A stretch of 64,000 bases of DNA, from assembly GCA_963831645.1 (NCBI GenBank), contig CAWHQZ010000006.1, forward strand, positions 372,001-436,000. The letters are read 5' to 3'. The notes below the pieces were generated by a model. The model did no database searches and was not told where the DNA came from. It saw only the letters and a program-made list of their open reading frames with translations. The translations under genes and the position numbers were made by a program. Shown piece by piece: positions 25,144 to 34,216 of the stretch (the first letter of the stretch is position 1; each line of letters opens with the position of its first letter). This DNA is from CAWHQZ01 sp963831645. Lineage in GTDB: Bacteria; Pseudomonadota; Alphaproteobacteria; Rhizobiales; Aestuariivirgaceae.

Positions 25144-27938
25144 CCGGGCTTCAGGCGCTGAGCTTCGCCTTTCCCGGGGCGCTTTGGGCCCTGCTCGCGC
25201 TGCCGATCATCTGGTGGCTGCTGCGCTTCACCCCGCCACGGCCGCAGCGCATCGATTTTCCGCCCTATCGATTGCTGCTCGACCTTGTGTCGAAAGAGGA
25301 ACAGCCTGATCGTACGCCATGGTGGCTGATTCTGCTTCGCTTGGCGCTTGCCGGCCTCGTCATCCTGGCGGTGGCGCGCCCCATCCTTGGCGAGAGTGCC
25401 GCCGGGCCCGAGGATGAGCCGATATTGCTCGTCATCGATGATGGCTGGCAGGCGGCGCGAAACTGGAAGCTGCGCCAGGACTATCTCCGGGAATTGCTCA
25501 ATCGGGCCGAGCGTCAGAGCCGAACCGTGGCGATCGCCACGACAACCAGGCGTACACGACCGGAAGGTCTCGAACTCTCAACCGCCGCGCGGGCTCGGGA
25601 AAACGTGGCCATCATCGAGCCCCGCGCCCTCGACACCGATCGGCTTGCACTGCTGGATCGCCTCAGGGCTGCCTTTGCCCAACTGCCCGGCCTTCAGGTC
25701 GTGTGGCTGAGCGACGGCATCGACAACGGCACGGCTACGGCCTTTGCCAGGGGCTTGGCGGAGCTGGCTGCAGGGAGGGCAACCGTGGAAGTGGTTTTGC
25801 CTGCCGCGCCCTCGCTGGGAGCCGCACTTCTCGCTCCGCGGCTTGAAAGCGACGGCATGAAGGTGACAGCGCTCAGGCCGGCTTCGGGCGTGGCCGGCGG
25901 TTTGACGGTTCGCGCCAGGGCCGGTAACGGCAGAACGCTCGCTGAGCGTCAGATGAATTTCGCCGCCGCCGATGTCAAACAGGTCGCGGCTCTCGAATTG
26001 CCGCTCGAGTTGCGCAACGAGCTCGCGCGGGTCGAAATCGCGGGCGAAAACTCGGCCGGTGCCGTGCAACTGATGGATGACCGCTGGCGCCGCAAGGTCG
26101 TGGGTATCGCAACGGGCGCATCACTCGAGCTCGAGCAGCCGCTGTTGTCGCCGCTCTACTATGCGACCCGGGCCTTCGAGCCCTACGCGGAGGTGCGTGA
26201 ACCGCACGAGGGCGCGGCGGGGTTTCGGGACCTCATTGCCGGCGGGCTGTCACTCCTCCTGCTCGCCGACGTCGGGGTCCTGCCTGCCGACACCCGTCAG
26301 ATTGTCGCCGATTGGGTGGAAGGTGGCGGGGTGCTGCTGCGCTTTGCCGGGCCGCGGCTCGCCGGCGGCCATGACGACCTCGTCCCCGTTGAGCTACGTG
26401 CCGGAGGACGTGAGCTGGGAAGTGCGCTTAGCTGGGAAGCGCCTCAAGGCCTTGCCGGTTTTCGGGCATCATCGCCCTTTGCCGGGCTGATCCTCGATCC
26501 CGAGGTCAGGATCAGGAGACAAGTGCTGGCCGAGCCTTCAGCGGAGCTCCCCGAACGCACATGGGCAGAACTGGCAGATGGTACGCCCCTCATCACCGCC
26601 GCCAGGCGCGGCCGCGGCCTGGTCGTTCTTTTTCACGTGACCGCCAACTCCGACTGGTCGAATCTGCCGCTTTCCGGTCTGTTCGAGCAGATGCTGCGTC
26701 GCATTCTCGATTTGTCGCGCGGCGCAGGTCCCCCCGCCGCTGCTCAAGGCGCCGCCAGCGAAAATCAGGCCTTTGCCCCCCTGCGCGCCCTTACCGGCTA
26801 CGGCGAGCTTGCAAGCATGCCGGTTGATGCCCAGCCCATCGACCCGCAGGACATGGAGACGGCCAAGCCGTCGGAGCGCCATCCAGCGGGCTTGTACACA
26901 CGAGCCGGAGCCACCCGCGCTCTCAATCTCGCCGTCGAAGAAAAGACCTTCAAGCAGATCGGTGAATTGCCGGGGCGGGTAAAGCGAGCCGGCTACGAGG
27001 CGGGTGCCGCCAGGCCACTGGCCGGCTATCTGCTTGCGCTGGCCGTGCTCCTTTTTGTCGCCGACACCTTGGCCGCCATGACTCTTTCCGGGGCGTGGCA
27101 GCGGCTGCAGCGCGGTGCTGCCATCAGCCTGGTGTTGCTGTTCGCCGTGATGGGGCTCGCCGCCCGGATGCCCGCCCATGCCCAGAGCGAAACCAGGACG
27201 GCGTCGGATGACGCGTTCGCCATCACGGCAACGGAAGCGACCCGTCTGGCGTACGTCCGCACGGGCGATGATTCGGTTGATGAGCTTACCCTCAACGGTC
27301 TGAGGGGCCTTGGATTGCTGCTGGAGGCGCGGACAGCAGTTGAGCCGGCTGAACCGATTGCCGTCGACATCGAACGGGACGATATCGTGTTTTTTCCGCT
27401 CTTGTATTGGGCCATCAGCGCCAAGCAGTCTGATCCCTCACACGAGGCGATTGCCAAGATCGGATCTTTCATGAAGAACGGCGGCACGATCTTCTTCGAT
27501 ACTCGCGACGCGTCCGGCGCCATATTCAATCCTGGCGGCGTCTCGGCGGAAACGAGCACATTGCGCCGCATCCTGGCTCGCCTCGACATTCCGCCGCTCG
27601 AACCCGTTCCCGACGGTCACGTGCTGACCAAGGCATTTTATCTGCTCGACGCCTTTCCGGGCCGTTCCGATCAGGGGCAGCTGTGGGTCGAAAGTCAGAG
27701 CGGCCAGGGCACCAGCGCCGACGGGGTCACCTCGATCATCATCGGGTCGAACGACTACGCGGCTGCCTGGGCCACCGACAGCAACGGCGTGCCGTTGTTG
27801 CCGGTCTCGCCAGGCGACGAGCGGCAGCGCGAGTTCGCCTACCGGGCGGGCATCAACGTGGTGATTTACGCGCTGACCGGCAACTACAAGTCCGACCAGG
27901 TACATGTGCCGGCCTTGCTCGAGCAACTCGGCCAATAG
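25140..27938 (+). CDS. BatA-like / DUF4159 large membrane protein
   Basis: 932 residues. It starts with the aerotolerance BatA N-terminal helix pair (FPGALWALLALPIIWWLLRFTPPRPQ and WWLILLRLALAGLVILAVARP), then a large beta-rich periplasmic or cytosolic region with a degenerate VWA strand (ILLVIDDGWQ), two more membrane helices at about residues 625-690, and a C-terminal DUF4159 domain (about 700-930; DIVFFPLLYWAI, GTIFFDTRD) with gatase-like folding. The ATG overlaps the DUF58 stop. Such proteins are usual partners of MoxR/DUF58 in Alphaproteobacteria. Confidence 0.88.
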   Translation: MTGLQALSFAFPGALWALLALPIIWWLLRFTPPRPQRIDFPPYRLLLDLVSKEEQPDRTPWWLILLRLALAGLVILAVARPILGESAAGPEDEPILLVIDDGWQAARNWKLRQDYLRELLNRAERQSRTVAIATTTRRTRPEGLELSTAARARENVAIIEPRALDTDRLALLDRLRAAFAQLPGLQVVWLSDGIDNGTATAFARGLAELAAGRATVEVVLPAAPSLGAALLAPRLESDGMKVTALRPASGVAGGLTVRARAGNGRTLAERQMNFAAADVKQVAALELPLELRNELARVEIAGENSAGAVQLMDDRWRRKVVGIATGASLELEQPLLSPLYYATRAFEPYAEVREPHEGAAGFRDLIAGGLSLLLLADVGVLPADTRQIVADWVEGGGVLLRFAGPRLAGGHDDLVPVELRAGGRELGSALSWEAPQGLAGFRASSPFAGLILDPEVRIRRQVLAEPSAELPERTWAELADGTPLITAARRGRGLVVLFHVTANSDWSNLPLSGLFEQMLRRILDLSRGAGPPAAAQGAASENQAFAPLRALTGYGELASMPVDAQPIDPQDMETAKPSERHPAGLYTRAGATRALNLAVEEKTFKQIGELPGRVKRAGYEAGAARPLAGYLLALAVLLFVADTLAAMTLSGAWQRLQRGAAISLVLLFAVMGLAARMPAHAQSETRTASDDAFAITATEATRLAYVRTGDDSVDELTLNGLRGLGLLLEARTAVEPAEPIAVDIERDDIVFFPLLYWAISAKQSDPSHEAIAKIGSFMKNGGTIFFDTRDASGAIFNPGGVSAETSTLRRILARLDIPPLEPVPDGHVLTKAFYLLDAFPGRSDQGQLWVESQSGQGTSADGVTSIIIGSNDYAAAWATDSNGVPLLPVSPGDERQREFAYRAGINVVIYALTGNYKSDQVHVPALLEQLGQ

Positions 27939-28050
27939 AGCATGTTCCGGAAAAGTGTACACACTTTTCCGATAAAGAACATGCTCCAAGTGTCTGATCT
28001 TGCGCATTTTCTTCTCGGCGAAGTAATTCTACTTCGCCGGAAAATGCCAT
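27938..28050. repeat. Palindromic Rhizobiales intergenic mosaic-like element
   Basis: Two inverted repeats in tandem: GAGCATGTTCCGGAAAAGTG opposing CACTTTTCCGATAAAGAACATGCTC (27938-27987), and GGCGAAGTA-attc-TACTTCGCC (about 28018-28040). The first matches the familiar gagcatg..ccggaaaagt palindrome scattered through Rhizobiales genomes. It fills the gap between the two large membrane-protein genes and the stop codon of the first lies at its edge. Confidence 0.75.
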
Positions 28051-28062
28051 AGGGTGCATTGA

Positions 28063-30144
28063 ATGGAGTTTAGCGTCGTATTCTCCCCTCACCTGCCGGC
28101 TGCGCTCACCTATTCGTTGATCGCCGCGGCCGCTTTGCCGGTCGCCATCGCCCTCTACGCAGGCGCGCGCGGCAGCGTCCTTCGCGCCCTGGCTCTGATC
28201 TGCCTGGCCATCGCCCTCCTCAATCCGATCATCCGTGAAGAACACCGCGAGGGGTTGTCGGACATAGCGGTCCTGGTAGTAGACCGGAGCCTCAGCCAGG
28301 AGGTTGGCGGCCGAACGGCGGTGACGAACGAAGCGGCCCGCAGGATTGCCGAGATCGTTCAATCGCTGCCCGATACCGAATTGCGGACAGCCGTCGTTTC
28401 CCCCGGTAACGGCAGCGACGATGACGGCACGCCCGCGTTCGCGGCCCTGAGCGAGGCGCTCTCGGACATTCCCCCGGAGCGCTATGCGGGCGCGCTCATG
28501 CTGAGCGACGGACAGATCCACGATGTGCCGGCAAGTCTGCGCGACGGCGGTTATGACGGCCCCCTGCACGCCCTCATCACGGGCGACAGGAAGGAGACGG
28601 ACCGCCGCTTGATCGTCGACAAATCGCCGCGATTCGGCATCGTCGGGCAGCCGCAACGAATCGAGCTTCGCGTCGAGGACCAGGGTACGGCTCCGACCAC
28701 GGCGCCCTATCGCCTCACCATCATCCATGACGACGAGCAGGCCACGTCCCTCACGGCCCGCCCCGGAGAACGGATCGAGGTCGAAATCGAAATCAAGCAT
28801 GGCGGCCGGAACTACACCGAAATCGCCGTCGAGGCGCTGCCGGGGGAAATCGCCCTGCAAAACAATCGCACGGTCGTGGTCACGGAGGGAATCCGCGACC
28901 GCCTTCAGGTGCTGCTTGTCTCGGGCGAACCGCATCCAGGTGAGCGGACCTGGCGTAATCTGCTCAAAGCGGATGCTTCCGTCGATCTCGTGCACTTCAC
29001 AATTCTGCGCCCGCCCGAGAAGCAGGACGGCACGCCGGTAAAGGAACTTTCGCTGATCGCTTTTCCGACCCGCGAGCTGTTCGTGGAAAAACTCGAAGAG
29101 TTCGACCTGATCATTTTCGACCGCTACCAGCGGCGCGGCATTCTGCCGTCTGCCTATCTGACAAACGTCGTCGACTACGTGGAGAACGGCGGCGCGGTGC
29201 TCGTTGCGTCGGGACCGGACTATGCTTCGCCGTTGAGCCTCTACGACACGCCTCTCAATGCCGTGCTGCCGGCGGCGCCCTCCGGATCGGTCGCCGCGCA
29301 GCCCTTCACTCCGTCGGTCACCCAACAAGGCAGACGTCATCCGGTGACCCGCAGCCTGCCGGGCACCGAATCCGAACCGCCTGCCTGGGGCCGCTGGTTC
29401 CGTCTCGCCGAGGTGCATCCCGAGACGTCCGGAGACATCGTCATGGCCGGCCCTGAGGACAAGCCGCTCCTTTTGCTGTCGCGCCAGGGCAAGGGGCGGG
29501 TCGCTTTGCTGCTGTCGGATCAGGCCTGGCTGTGGGCGCGCGGCTTCGAGGGTGGCGGCCCACAGACCGAGCTTCTGCGCCGCCTTGCGCATTGGCTGAT
29601 GAAGGAGCCGGACCTCGAAGAGGAGGCGCTGTTCGGCACGCAGGCTGGCCGCAACCTGCTGATCGAAAGACGCACCATGGCGGAAGGGACGGAGCCGGTG
29701 ACCGTCACCAAGCCGTCCGGGGCCACCGAGACAGTTACCCTTGCGGAGGAAGCGCCTGGTGTCTGGCGGGGGACGTTGGTGAGCTCCGAAAACGGCATAC
29801 ACCGGCTGAGAGACGGCAAGCTCACCTCGACGTCAGCCCTGGGTGAGGCGGGCACCAGAGAACTCGAGGAGCTGATCGCCAGCGATCGCAAGCTTGCCCC
29901 GCTCGTTGCCGAGACCCGCGGCGGAAGCTACTGGCTTGGCAGAAACCCCGAGAATCCGCTGCTGCCACGCATCGTCAAACAGGGCAAAGGCCGGACCCTG
30001 GCCGGCACAGGCTGGTTGGCTTTGAGGGCCAACGACGCCTATCGCGTACTCTCCGTAAGCGAGCTTCCATTGTTCGGCACGCTCATCGGCCTGGCGCTGC
30101 TTCTCGGACTTGCAAGCATGACGTGGTTTCGCGAAGGCCGCTAG
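28063..30144 (+). CDS. Large membrane protein with glutamine-amidotransferase-like domain (moxR operon)
   Basis: 693 residues: two N-terminal membrane helices (about 10-65), a VWA-like region (ALMLSDGQIHDV), a gatase1-like domain (LLVSGEPHPGERTWRNLLKAD, FDLIIFDRYQRRGILP), and a C-terminal helix (LFGTLIGLALLLGLASMTWF). This is the usual last gene of the alphaproteobacterial moxR-DUF58-DUF4159 operon. The catalytic Cys of true amidotransferases is not evident. Biochemical role not established. Confidence 0.87.
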   Translation: MEFSVVFSPHLPAALTYSLIAAAALPVAIALYAGARGSVLRALALICLAIALLNPIIREEHREGLSDIAVLVVDRSLSQEVGGRTAVTNEAARRIAEIVQSLPDTELRTAVVSPGNGSDDDGTPAFAALSEALSDIPPERYAGALMLSDGQIHDVPASLRDGGYDGPLHALITGDRKETDRRLIVDKSPRFGIVGQPQRIELRVEDQGTAPTTAPYRLTIIHDDEQATSLTARPGERIEVEIEIKHGGRNYTEIAVEALPGEIALQNNRTVVVTEGIRDRLQVLLVSGEPHPGERTWRNLLKADASVDLVHFTILRPPEKQDGTPVKELSLIAFPTRELFVEKLEEFDLIIFDRYQRRGILPSAYLTNVVDYVENGGAVLVASGPDYASPLSLYDTPLNAVLPAAPSGSVAAQPFTPSVTQQGRRHPVTRSLPGTESEPPAWGRWFRLAEVHPETSGDIVMAGPEDKPLLLLSRQGKGRVALLLSDQAWLWARGFEGGGPQTELLRRLAHWLMKEPDLEEEALFGTQAGRNLLIERRTMAEGTEPVTVTKPSGATETVTLAEEAPGVWRGTLVSSENGIHRLRDGKLTSTSALGEAGTRELEELIASDRKLAPLVAETRGGSYWLGRNPENPLLPRIVKQGKGRTLAGTGWLALRANDAYRVLSVSELPLFGTLIGLALLLGLASMTWFREGR

Positions 30145-30676
30145 CTCTTTGGGCGACGCGTTCACGGTGGCGGTGCGGCGGCAGAACCAACCCCTTGGCC
30201 TTGATTAGCGATCCCGGTTGAAGCTCGAGGTAGAGGAACCTCGCCGCATCAACGGGCCCAGGGAGCGTGATCTGTCCTGCAGGAACGGGACGGAAGCCCA
30301 GCGGGCCGTAGTAGGGTTCGTCCCCCACCAGCAGCACCAGCCCATGGCCAAGGGACTTCGCCTTCGCCAGTCCTGTCGTCATGAGCATCCGCCCGATGCC
30401 AGTGCCCTGGCGCCGCGGAGAAACGGCAAGTGGCCCCAGCAATAAGGCCGGCGTACCTTCATCACCGATGCAAAGACGCCAGAAACTGATCGCGCCGACC
30501 AGCGCGCCACCCGCCTCTGTTGCCACCAGGGAAAGACCCTCCACCGGCTGTTCCGCTTCGCGAAGGCGATAGGAAACCTTAACACGGCGCGCGAGACCGA
30601 ATACCTCGTCCAACAGAGACTCCAGCTGGACGGTATGGTGCGGCTGCTCGCAGGCGATTTCGAACGGGAGGGTCAT
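30083..30676 (-). CDS. GNAT N-acetyltransferase (YhbS-like)
   Basis: About 197 residues from ATG 30676. The GNAT acetyl-CoA loop reads LLGPLAVSPRRQGTGIGRMLM, followed by ALAxxxGHGLVLLVGDEPYYGPLGFRP, the YhbS pattern. As read, the last about 27 residues (PPHRHRERVAQRASGL and on) run antisense through the end of the previous gene and do not look native. One additional G in the CCCC run at 30191-30194 would end it at 30162, 18 bases clear of that gene; a likely but unproven frameshift. Confidence 0.82.
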   Translation of the reverse strand: MTLPFEIACEQPHHTVQLESLLDEVFGLARRVKVSYRLREAEQPVEGLSLVATEAGGALVGAISFWRLCIGDEGTPALLLGPLAVSPRRQGTGIGRMLMTTGLAKAKSLGHGLVLLVGDEPYYGPLGFRPVPAGQITLPGPVDAARFLYLELQPGSLIKAKGLVLPPHRHRERVAQRASGLRETTSCLQVREAAPGR

Positions 30677-30889
30677 ATGGAACTCGCATCGATTCAGGGC
30701 TTTACGCAAAGCTCCCGAGACGATAAGCGCGCAGTAGTCGGCTGAGCGGCGAGGGAGCGCTTCAGTCGCGCGCCGTTGGCGCGCGTCCGGTGCGTCGTCG
30801 CAATCTGCGGGCAGACAAATCCATCCTGGCCCTCGATAATCGCCTCGGCGCTGATATCATCTCACGCCGGCGCTGTCTATTGGTCGCTT

Positions 30890-30917
30890 CCCAGTGATTC
30901 CCAGTGATTACCAGTGG
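30890..30917 (+). repeat. Tandem 10-bp repeat (CCCAGTGATT, about 2.8 copies)
   Basis: Copies at 30890-30899, 30900-30909 and a partial one at 30910-30917 with one mismatch. It overlaps the last codons and stop of the Nudix gene. Origin unknown; perhaps replication slippage. Confidence 0.6.
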
Positions 30918-31456
30918 CTGTCGGGAGAGCGGCCGTCCTTCACCTCGGCGATGCGCCGCAAGGTCCCTGCGGTAGTGTCCGGCGGGACCTCTGGCGGCGC
31001 AAAGAACCGGGCATCGGCAATTTCAGCGGTTGGAACGAAAAGGCCGCGTTCGAACTCGCGCGCCACATAGAAGACGATGTGGTCGCCGCGAAAATTCCTC
31101 TCGTTGGCGTAGAAGCCGAACAGTTGCGGTTCGCCCAGCAGCCGCACCCCCAACTCCTCGATCAGTTCCCGTCTGAGCGCGGCGAGTACTTGCTCACCGC
31201 GCTCGACCCCGCCGCCGGGAAAGTTCCAACCCTTCGAATAGGTGTGGCGGACGAGCAGGACGCGGTCATCGGCGTCCATCACCATGACCCGCACACCCAA
31301 AGTCATGCCGCGCTGGAGGCGGAAAATCCTGTGCAGGATGCTCTTCGGGAACCTGATCGCCAACGCTCGTCTCACGGCGCCCCACCCATGGACCTGCCGC
31401 GAGTTGTCTTTCTCGCTGCGCGCCGGTATTCCATGGCGCGATCCCTCATAAAGCAC
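30908..31456 (-). CDS. Nudix hydrolase
   Basis: 182 residues as read, with the Nudix box GGGVERGEQVLAALRRELIEELGV after VLLVRHTYSKGWNFPGG. It should hydrolyse a nucleoside-diphosphate-X compound; the substrate is unknown. The start is uncertain: ATG 31456, or a GTG at 31375 nearer the usual family N-terminus. It is divergent from the GNAT-fold gene at 31504. Confidence 0.87.
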   Translation of the reverse strand: MLYEGSRHGIPARSEKDNSRQVHGWGAVRRALAIRFPKSILHRIFRLQRGMTLGVRVMVMDADDRVLLVRHTYSKGWNFPGGGVERGEQVLAALRRELIEELGVRLLGEPQLFGFYANERNFRGDHIVFYVAREFERGLFVPTAEIADARFFAPPEVPPDTTAGTLRRIAEVKDGRSPDSHW

Positions 31457-31503
31457 GTTCGGCTGGAGTGCGCGCGGGTTTGGCGGCAGCGGTAAAACAG
31501 AAC

Positions 31504-32640
31504 ATGGATATCGATGTCTTTCCGGTGCGCTCGCGGCAGGGCTTGAACGAATTCATCACCGTACCCCACGCCATCTTCAGTGATGACCCCAATTGGATCC
31601 CGCCGCTGCATTTCGAGCGCCGAATGCATCTCGATGTGCGCAAGAATCCCTACTTCCGCCACGCCGAGGCGCAGCTCTTCTGCGCCAGGCAGGGCGGCAA
31701 GGTCGTCGGCCGGATTTCGGCGCAGATCGACCAGCTCCATCTCGAGCGCTACAACGATGCCACAGGGCAGTTCGGATTCCTCGATGCCGTCGATGATTCG
31801 CGCGTGTTCGCAAAACTGTTCGCCAGCGCGGAGTCCTGGCTCGCCGAGCGCGGCATGACGCGCGTCGAGGGTCCGTTCAGTTTTTCCATCAACGACGAGT
31901 CGGGCTTGCTCGTGGACGGGTTCCACAAGCCGCCGTTCATCATGATGGGACATGCCAGACCCTACTATGCTGCGCACGTGCTGGCAGCCGGATATCGGCC
32001 GGCGAAGGATCTCATTGCCTACGAATACGACCTCGGCGCTCCGATTGCTCCCGCCGTGAGCGCGATGATCGCCAAGAAAAAAGCTTCCGGCAAGCTGGTC
32101 ATCCGGCCGTTGTCCAAGCGCCATCTGTCACGCGATCTCCAGATCATCATCGGCATCTTCAACGACGCGTGGTCAGCCAACTGGAACTTCGTGCCGATGA
32201 CGCAGGCGGAAATCGACAACCTCGGCAGTCTCCTGAGGATGCTCGTGACCGGCGAGTGCGTGGCGATCGCGTCCCTGGACGGAGATCCTGCCGCCATGAT
32301 CGTCACCCTTCCCGATGTCAATGGCATGATCCGCGATCTCGATGGACGGCTATTTCCGTTCGGCTGGGCCAAGCTTCTCTGGCGTCTCAAGTTCAAGAGA
32401 CCCGGCGCAGTTCGGGTAGCGCTCATGGGCGTAAAAGCCCGCTACCGCGGCTCGATGCTGAGCGCCATCCTGGCGATGGCGGTGATCGATGCGATTCGCA
32501 ACTACCACGTCGCGCGCGGCAGCCGACGCGCCGAGCTTTCATGGGTTCTCGAGGACAATATTCCCACGCGGCGCATCCTGGAAGCCTGGGGCGGTCTGCC
32601 CTACAAGACCTATCGCGTTTACGAAAAGTCCATTGGCTGA
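31504..32640 (+). CDS. GNAT-fold protein of about 380 residues, candidate N-acyltransferase
   Basis: 378 residues from ATG 31504 (a GTG at 31468 is possible). The pattern is of a double-GNAT-like protein: N-terminal domain with RISAQIDQLHLERYNDATGQFGFLDAVDD, middle GPFSFSINDESGLLVDGF, and C-terminal MGVKARYRGSMLSAILAMAVIDAIRN followed by ELSWVLEDNIPTRRILEAWGG, the last resembling an acyltransferase acceptor region. These proteins are widespread in Alphaproteobacteria, sometimes mislabelled as pyrophosphohydrolase. Bacterial ceramide synthase belongs to the GNAT superfamily, and a ceramide cluster lies 16 kb away, so it is a candidate; sequence identity was not tested. Confidence 0.75.
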   Translation: MDIDVFPVRSRQGLNEFITVPHAIFSDDPNWIPPLHFERRMHLDVRKNPYFRHAEAQLFCARQGGKVVGRISAQIDQLHLERYNDATGQFGFLDAVDDSRVFAKLFASAESWLAERGMTRVEGPFSFSINDESGLLVDGFHKPPFIMMGHARPYYAAHVLAAGYRPAKDLIAYEYDLGAPIAPAVSAMIAKKKASGKLVIRPLSKRHLSRDLQIIIGIFNDAWSANWNFVPMTQAEIDNLGSLLRMLVTGECVAIASLDGDPAAMIVTLPDVNGMIRDLDGRLFPFGWAKLLWRLKFKRPGAVRVALMGVKARYRGSMLSAILAMAVIDAIRNYHVARGSRRAELSWVLEDNIPTRRILEAWGGLPYKTYRVYEKSIG

Positions 32641-32700
32641 AACCTACTGCCAGGCAGAACGCGAGGGCGGAGAGAGGTAGAAGAGAGCAGTGGCGCAAAA

Positions 32701-32747
32701 CTCTGAGCGCCCTCCTCCCCCTTGCGGGGGAGAGCTGGAGAGGGGGG
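32701..32747 (+). repeat. Left copy of an inverted, self-complementary repeat flanking the DUF559 gene
   Basis: CTCCCCCTTGCGGGGGAGAG is itself palindromic. The 43-base stretch 32705-32747 is the reverse complement of 33155-33197 with about five mismatches; the arm TTGCGGGGGAGAGCTGGAGA is perfect. See the right copy. Confidence 0.85.
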
Positions 32748-32796
32748 CGAGGTTGGATCGTGGCAATTATGTTCGTCAGCGATTGGGACGGCCAGC

Positions 32797-33201
32797 ATGC
32801 CGCATCGGTTGATCACCGACCAAATGCGAGGCCGAGCGAAACACCTTCGCCGCGAGATGACGACAGCTGAGCGTCTGCTGTGGGCAAAGCTTCGGGGTCA
32901 TCGCTTCAATGGTTTTGCCTTTCGCCGACAGGTGCCCATTGGCCATTACATTGGCGACTTCGTGTGTTTTGCCAGGCGCCTGGTCATCGAGGTCGATGGC
33001 GAGACGCATTCGACCGCCGTGGAAATAGCCGCCGATCGGCAAAGGGAGGACTGGTTCAGGCGGCAGGGGTTCCGCATCCAACGCTATCAGAACATCGACG
33101 TGAAGGACAACATCGAAGGCGTGCTGACGGATATCGCGGGTGCTTTGGCCGAAGACCCCCCTCTCCAGCTCTCCCCCGCAAGGGGGGAGAGAGCGCTCTG
33201 A
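32797..33201 (+). CDS. DUF559 (Vsr-like) endonuclease-domain protein
   Basis: 134 residues from ATG 32797. The DUF559 fold is clear: LRREMTTAERLLWAKLRGHRF, FRRQVPIGHYIGDFVCFARRLVIEVDGETH and RQGFRIQRYQNIDVKDN. The Asp and the EVDG strand match the catalytic core of Vsr/restriction-like nucleases. The last 15 residues (PPLQLSPARGERAL) are encoded by the right repeat copy, so the repeat reads through the stop. Function is not established; no methyltransferase or restriction partner is beside it. Confidence 0.88.
   Translation: MPHRLITDQMRGRAKHLRREMTTAERLLWAKLRGHRFNGFAFRRQVPIGHYIGDFVCFARRLVIEVDGETHSTAVEIAADRQREDWFRRQGFRIQRYQNIDVKDNIEGVLTDIAGALAEDPPLQLSPARGERAL
33155..33201 (+). repeat. Right copy of the inverted repeat, containing the DUF559 stop codon
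   Basis: CTCTCCAGCTCTCCCCCGCAAGGGGG and GAGAGAGCGCTC form the reverse complement of the left copy (32701-32747), bracketing the nuclease gene at about 50 bases on the left and zero on the right. Confidence 0.85.
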
Positions 33202-33247
33202 GATATACGCTGCTCCAGCCACAGACTGCATCAGGCACATTCCGCCC

Positions 33248-34163
33248 ATGTTTACCCTTGCGCATCTGTCCGACCCACATCTAGCGCCACTGCCGAACCC
33301 GCGACTGCTGGATCTCATGAGCAAGCGTCTTGTGGGCTATTCGTCGTGGCACTGGAAGCGGCGCGCGATCCATCAGCCACGCATTCTCGAGCTGGTGGTC
33401 CGTGACATCAAATCTCATGACCCCGATCATGTCGCGGTAACTGGCGATCTCATCAACATCGCGCTGGCCGCCGAGTATCGCAACGCCCGGTGCTGGCTAG
33501 GCGAACTCGGCAGCCCGGATTGGGTCTCACTCGTTCCCGGAAATCACGATGCCTACGTGCCGATGGCCTGGCGGGAATCATTCGGATTGTGGAGTGAGTA
33601 CTTCACCGCGCGATGCCCGCCCGGCCACGGATACGCTTGCGAGCCTCGCCGCGCGATTTCCGTATATCAGGTTCCGCCGCAACGTCGCGATCATCGGCGT
33701 CTCCACGGCAGTTCCGACCGCACCCGGGACCGCCTCCGGCATGCTCGGCAAAGCACAGCTCACCCGCCTCGAAGCCGCCCTGAAGCAAACGCGCGAGCGT
33801 GGGTTTTATCGCGTCCTGCTGTTGCATCATCCGCCGCTGGCGGGCCTCGCACCCAGGCGCAAATCCCTCCACGACAGTCCCGCTCTATTGCATGTCCTCG
33901 AGGGTGAAGGAGCGGAACTGGTGCTGTACGGGCACAACCACCGCCACCAGCAGGCGTCTCTCGACGGCTCCCATGGCAAGGTGCATATCGTGGGCGTTCC
34001 CTCCGCGTCGCAAACTCTCTGCCATGAGGCGACGGCAGCCTGGAACCTTTTTGCCATACGCCGTGAGGACAAGGCATGGATCACCGAAATGACAACCAGA
34101 TGCTTCGATCCCGAGGCCAACTCGATGATGATCAGGTCCCGGCAGACCTTGACCAGCACCTAA
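33248..34163 (+). pseudogene. Calcineurin-like metallophosphoesterase, single-base frameshift
   Basis: About 304 residues when corrected. Metal-site motifs are complete but split: LAHLSDPHL (D-x-H), VAVTGDLINI (GD), VPGNHD (GNHD) in the first frame; HHPPL (H), YGHNHRHQQ (GH-x-H) in the second. The frame changes between GLWSEYFT and DARPATDTLASL, at about 33600-33615, by one extra base. Members hydrolyse phosphodiesters such as cyclic nucleotides or UDP-diacylglucosamine; the target here is unknown. Confidence 0.88.
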
Positions 34164-34216
34164 CAATCCGCAACACCATCTTGACGACGGATAGGGCCCA
34201 CTGATCTATTGCCAGG

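Noticed and set aside
32797..33201. Restriction-modification or very-short-patch repair system
   Set aside because: The fold is Vsr-like, but no DNA methyltransferase or repair partner is beside it.
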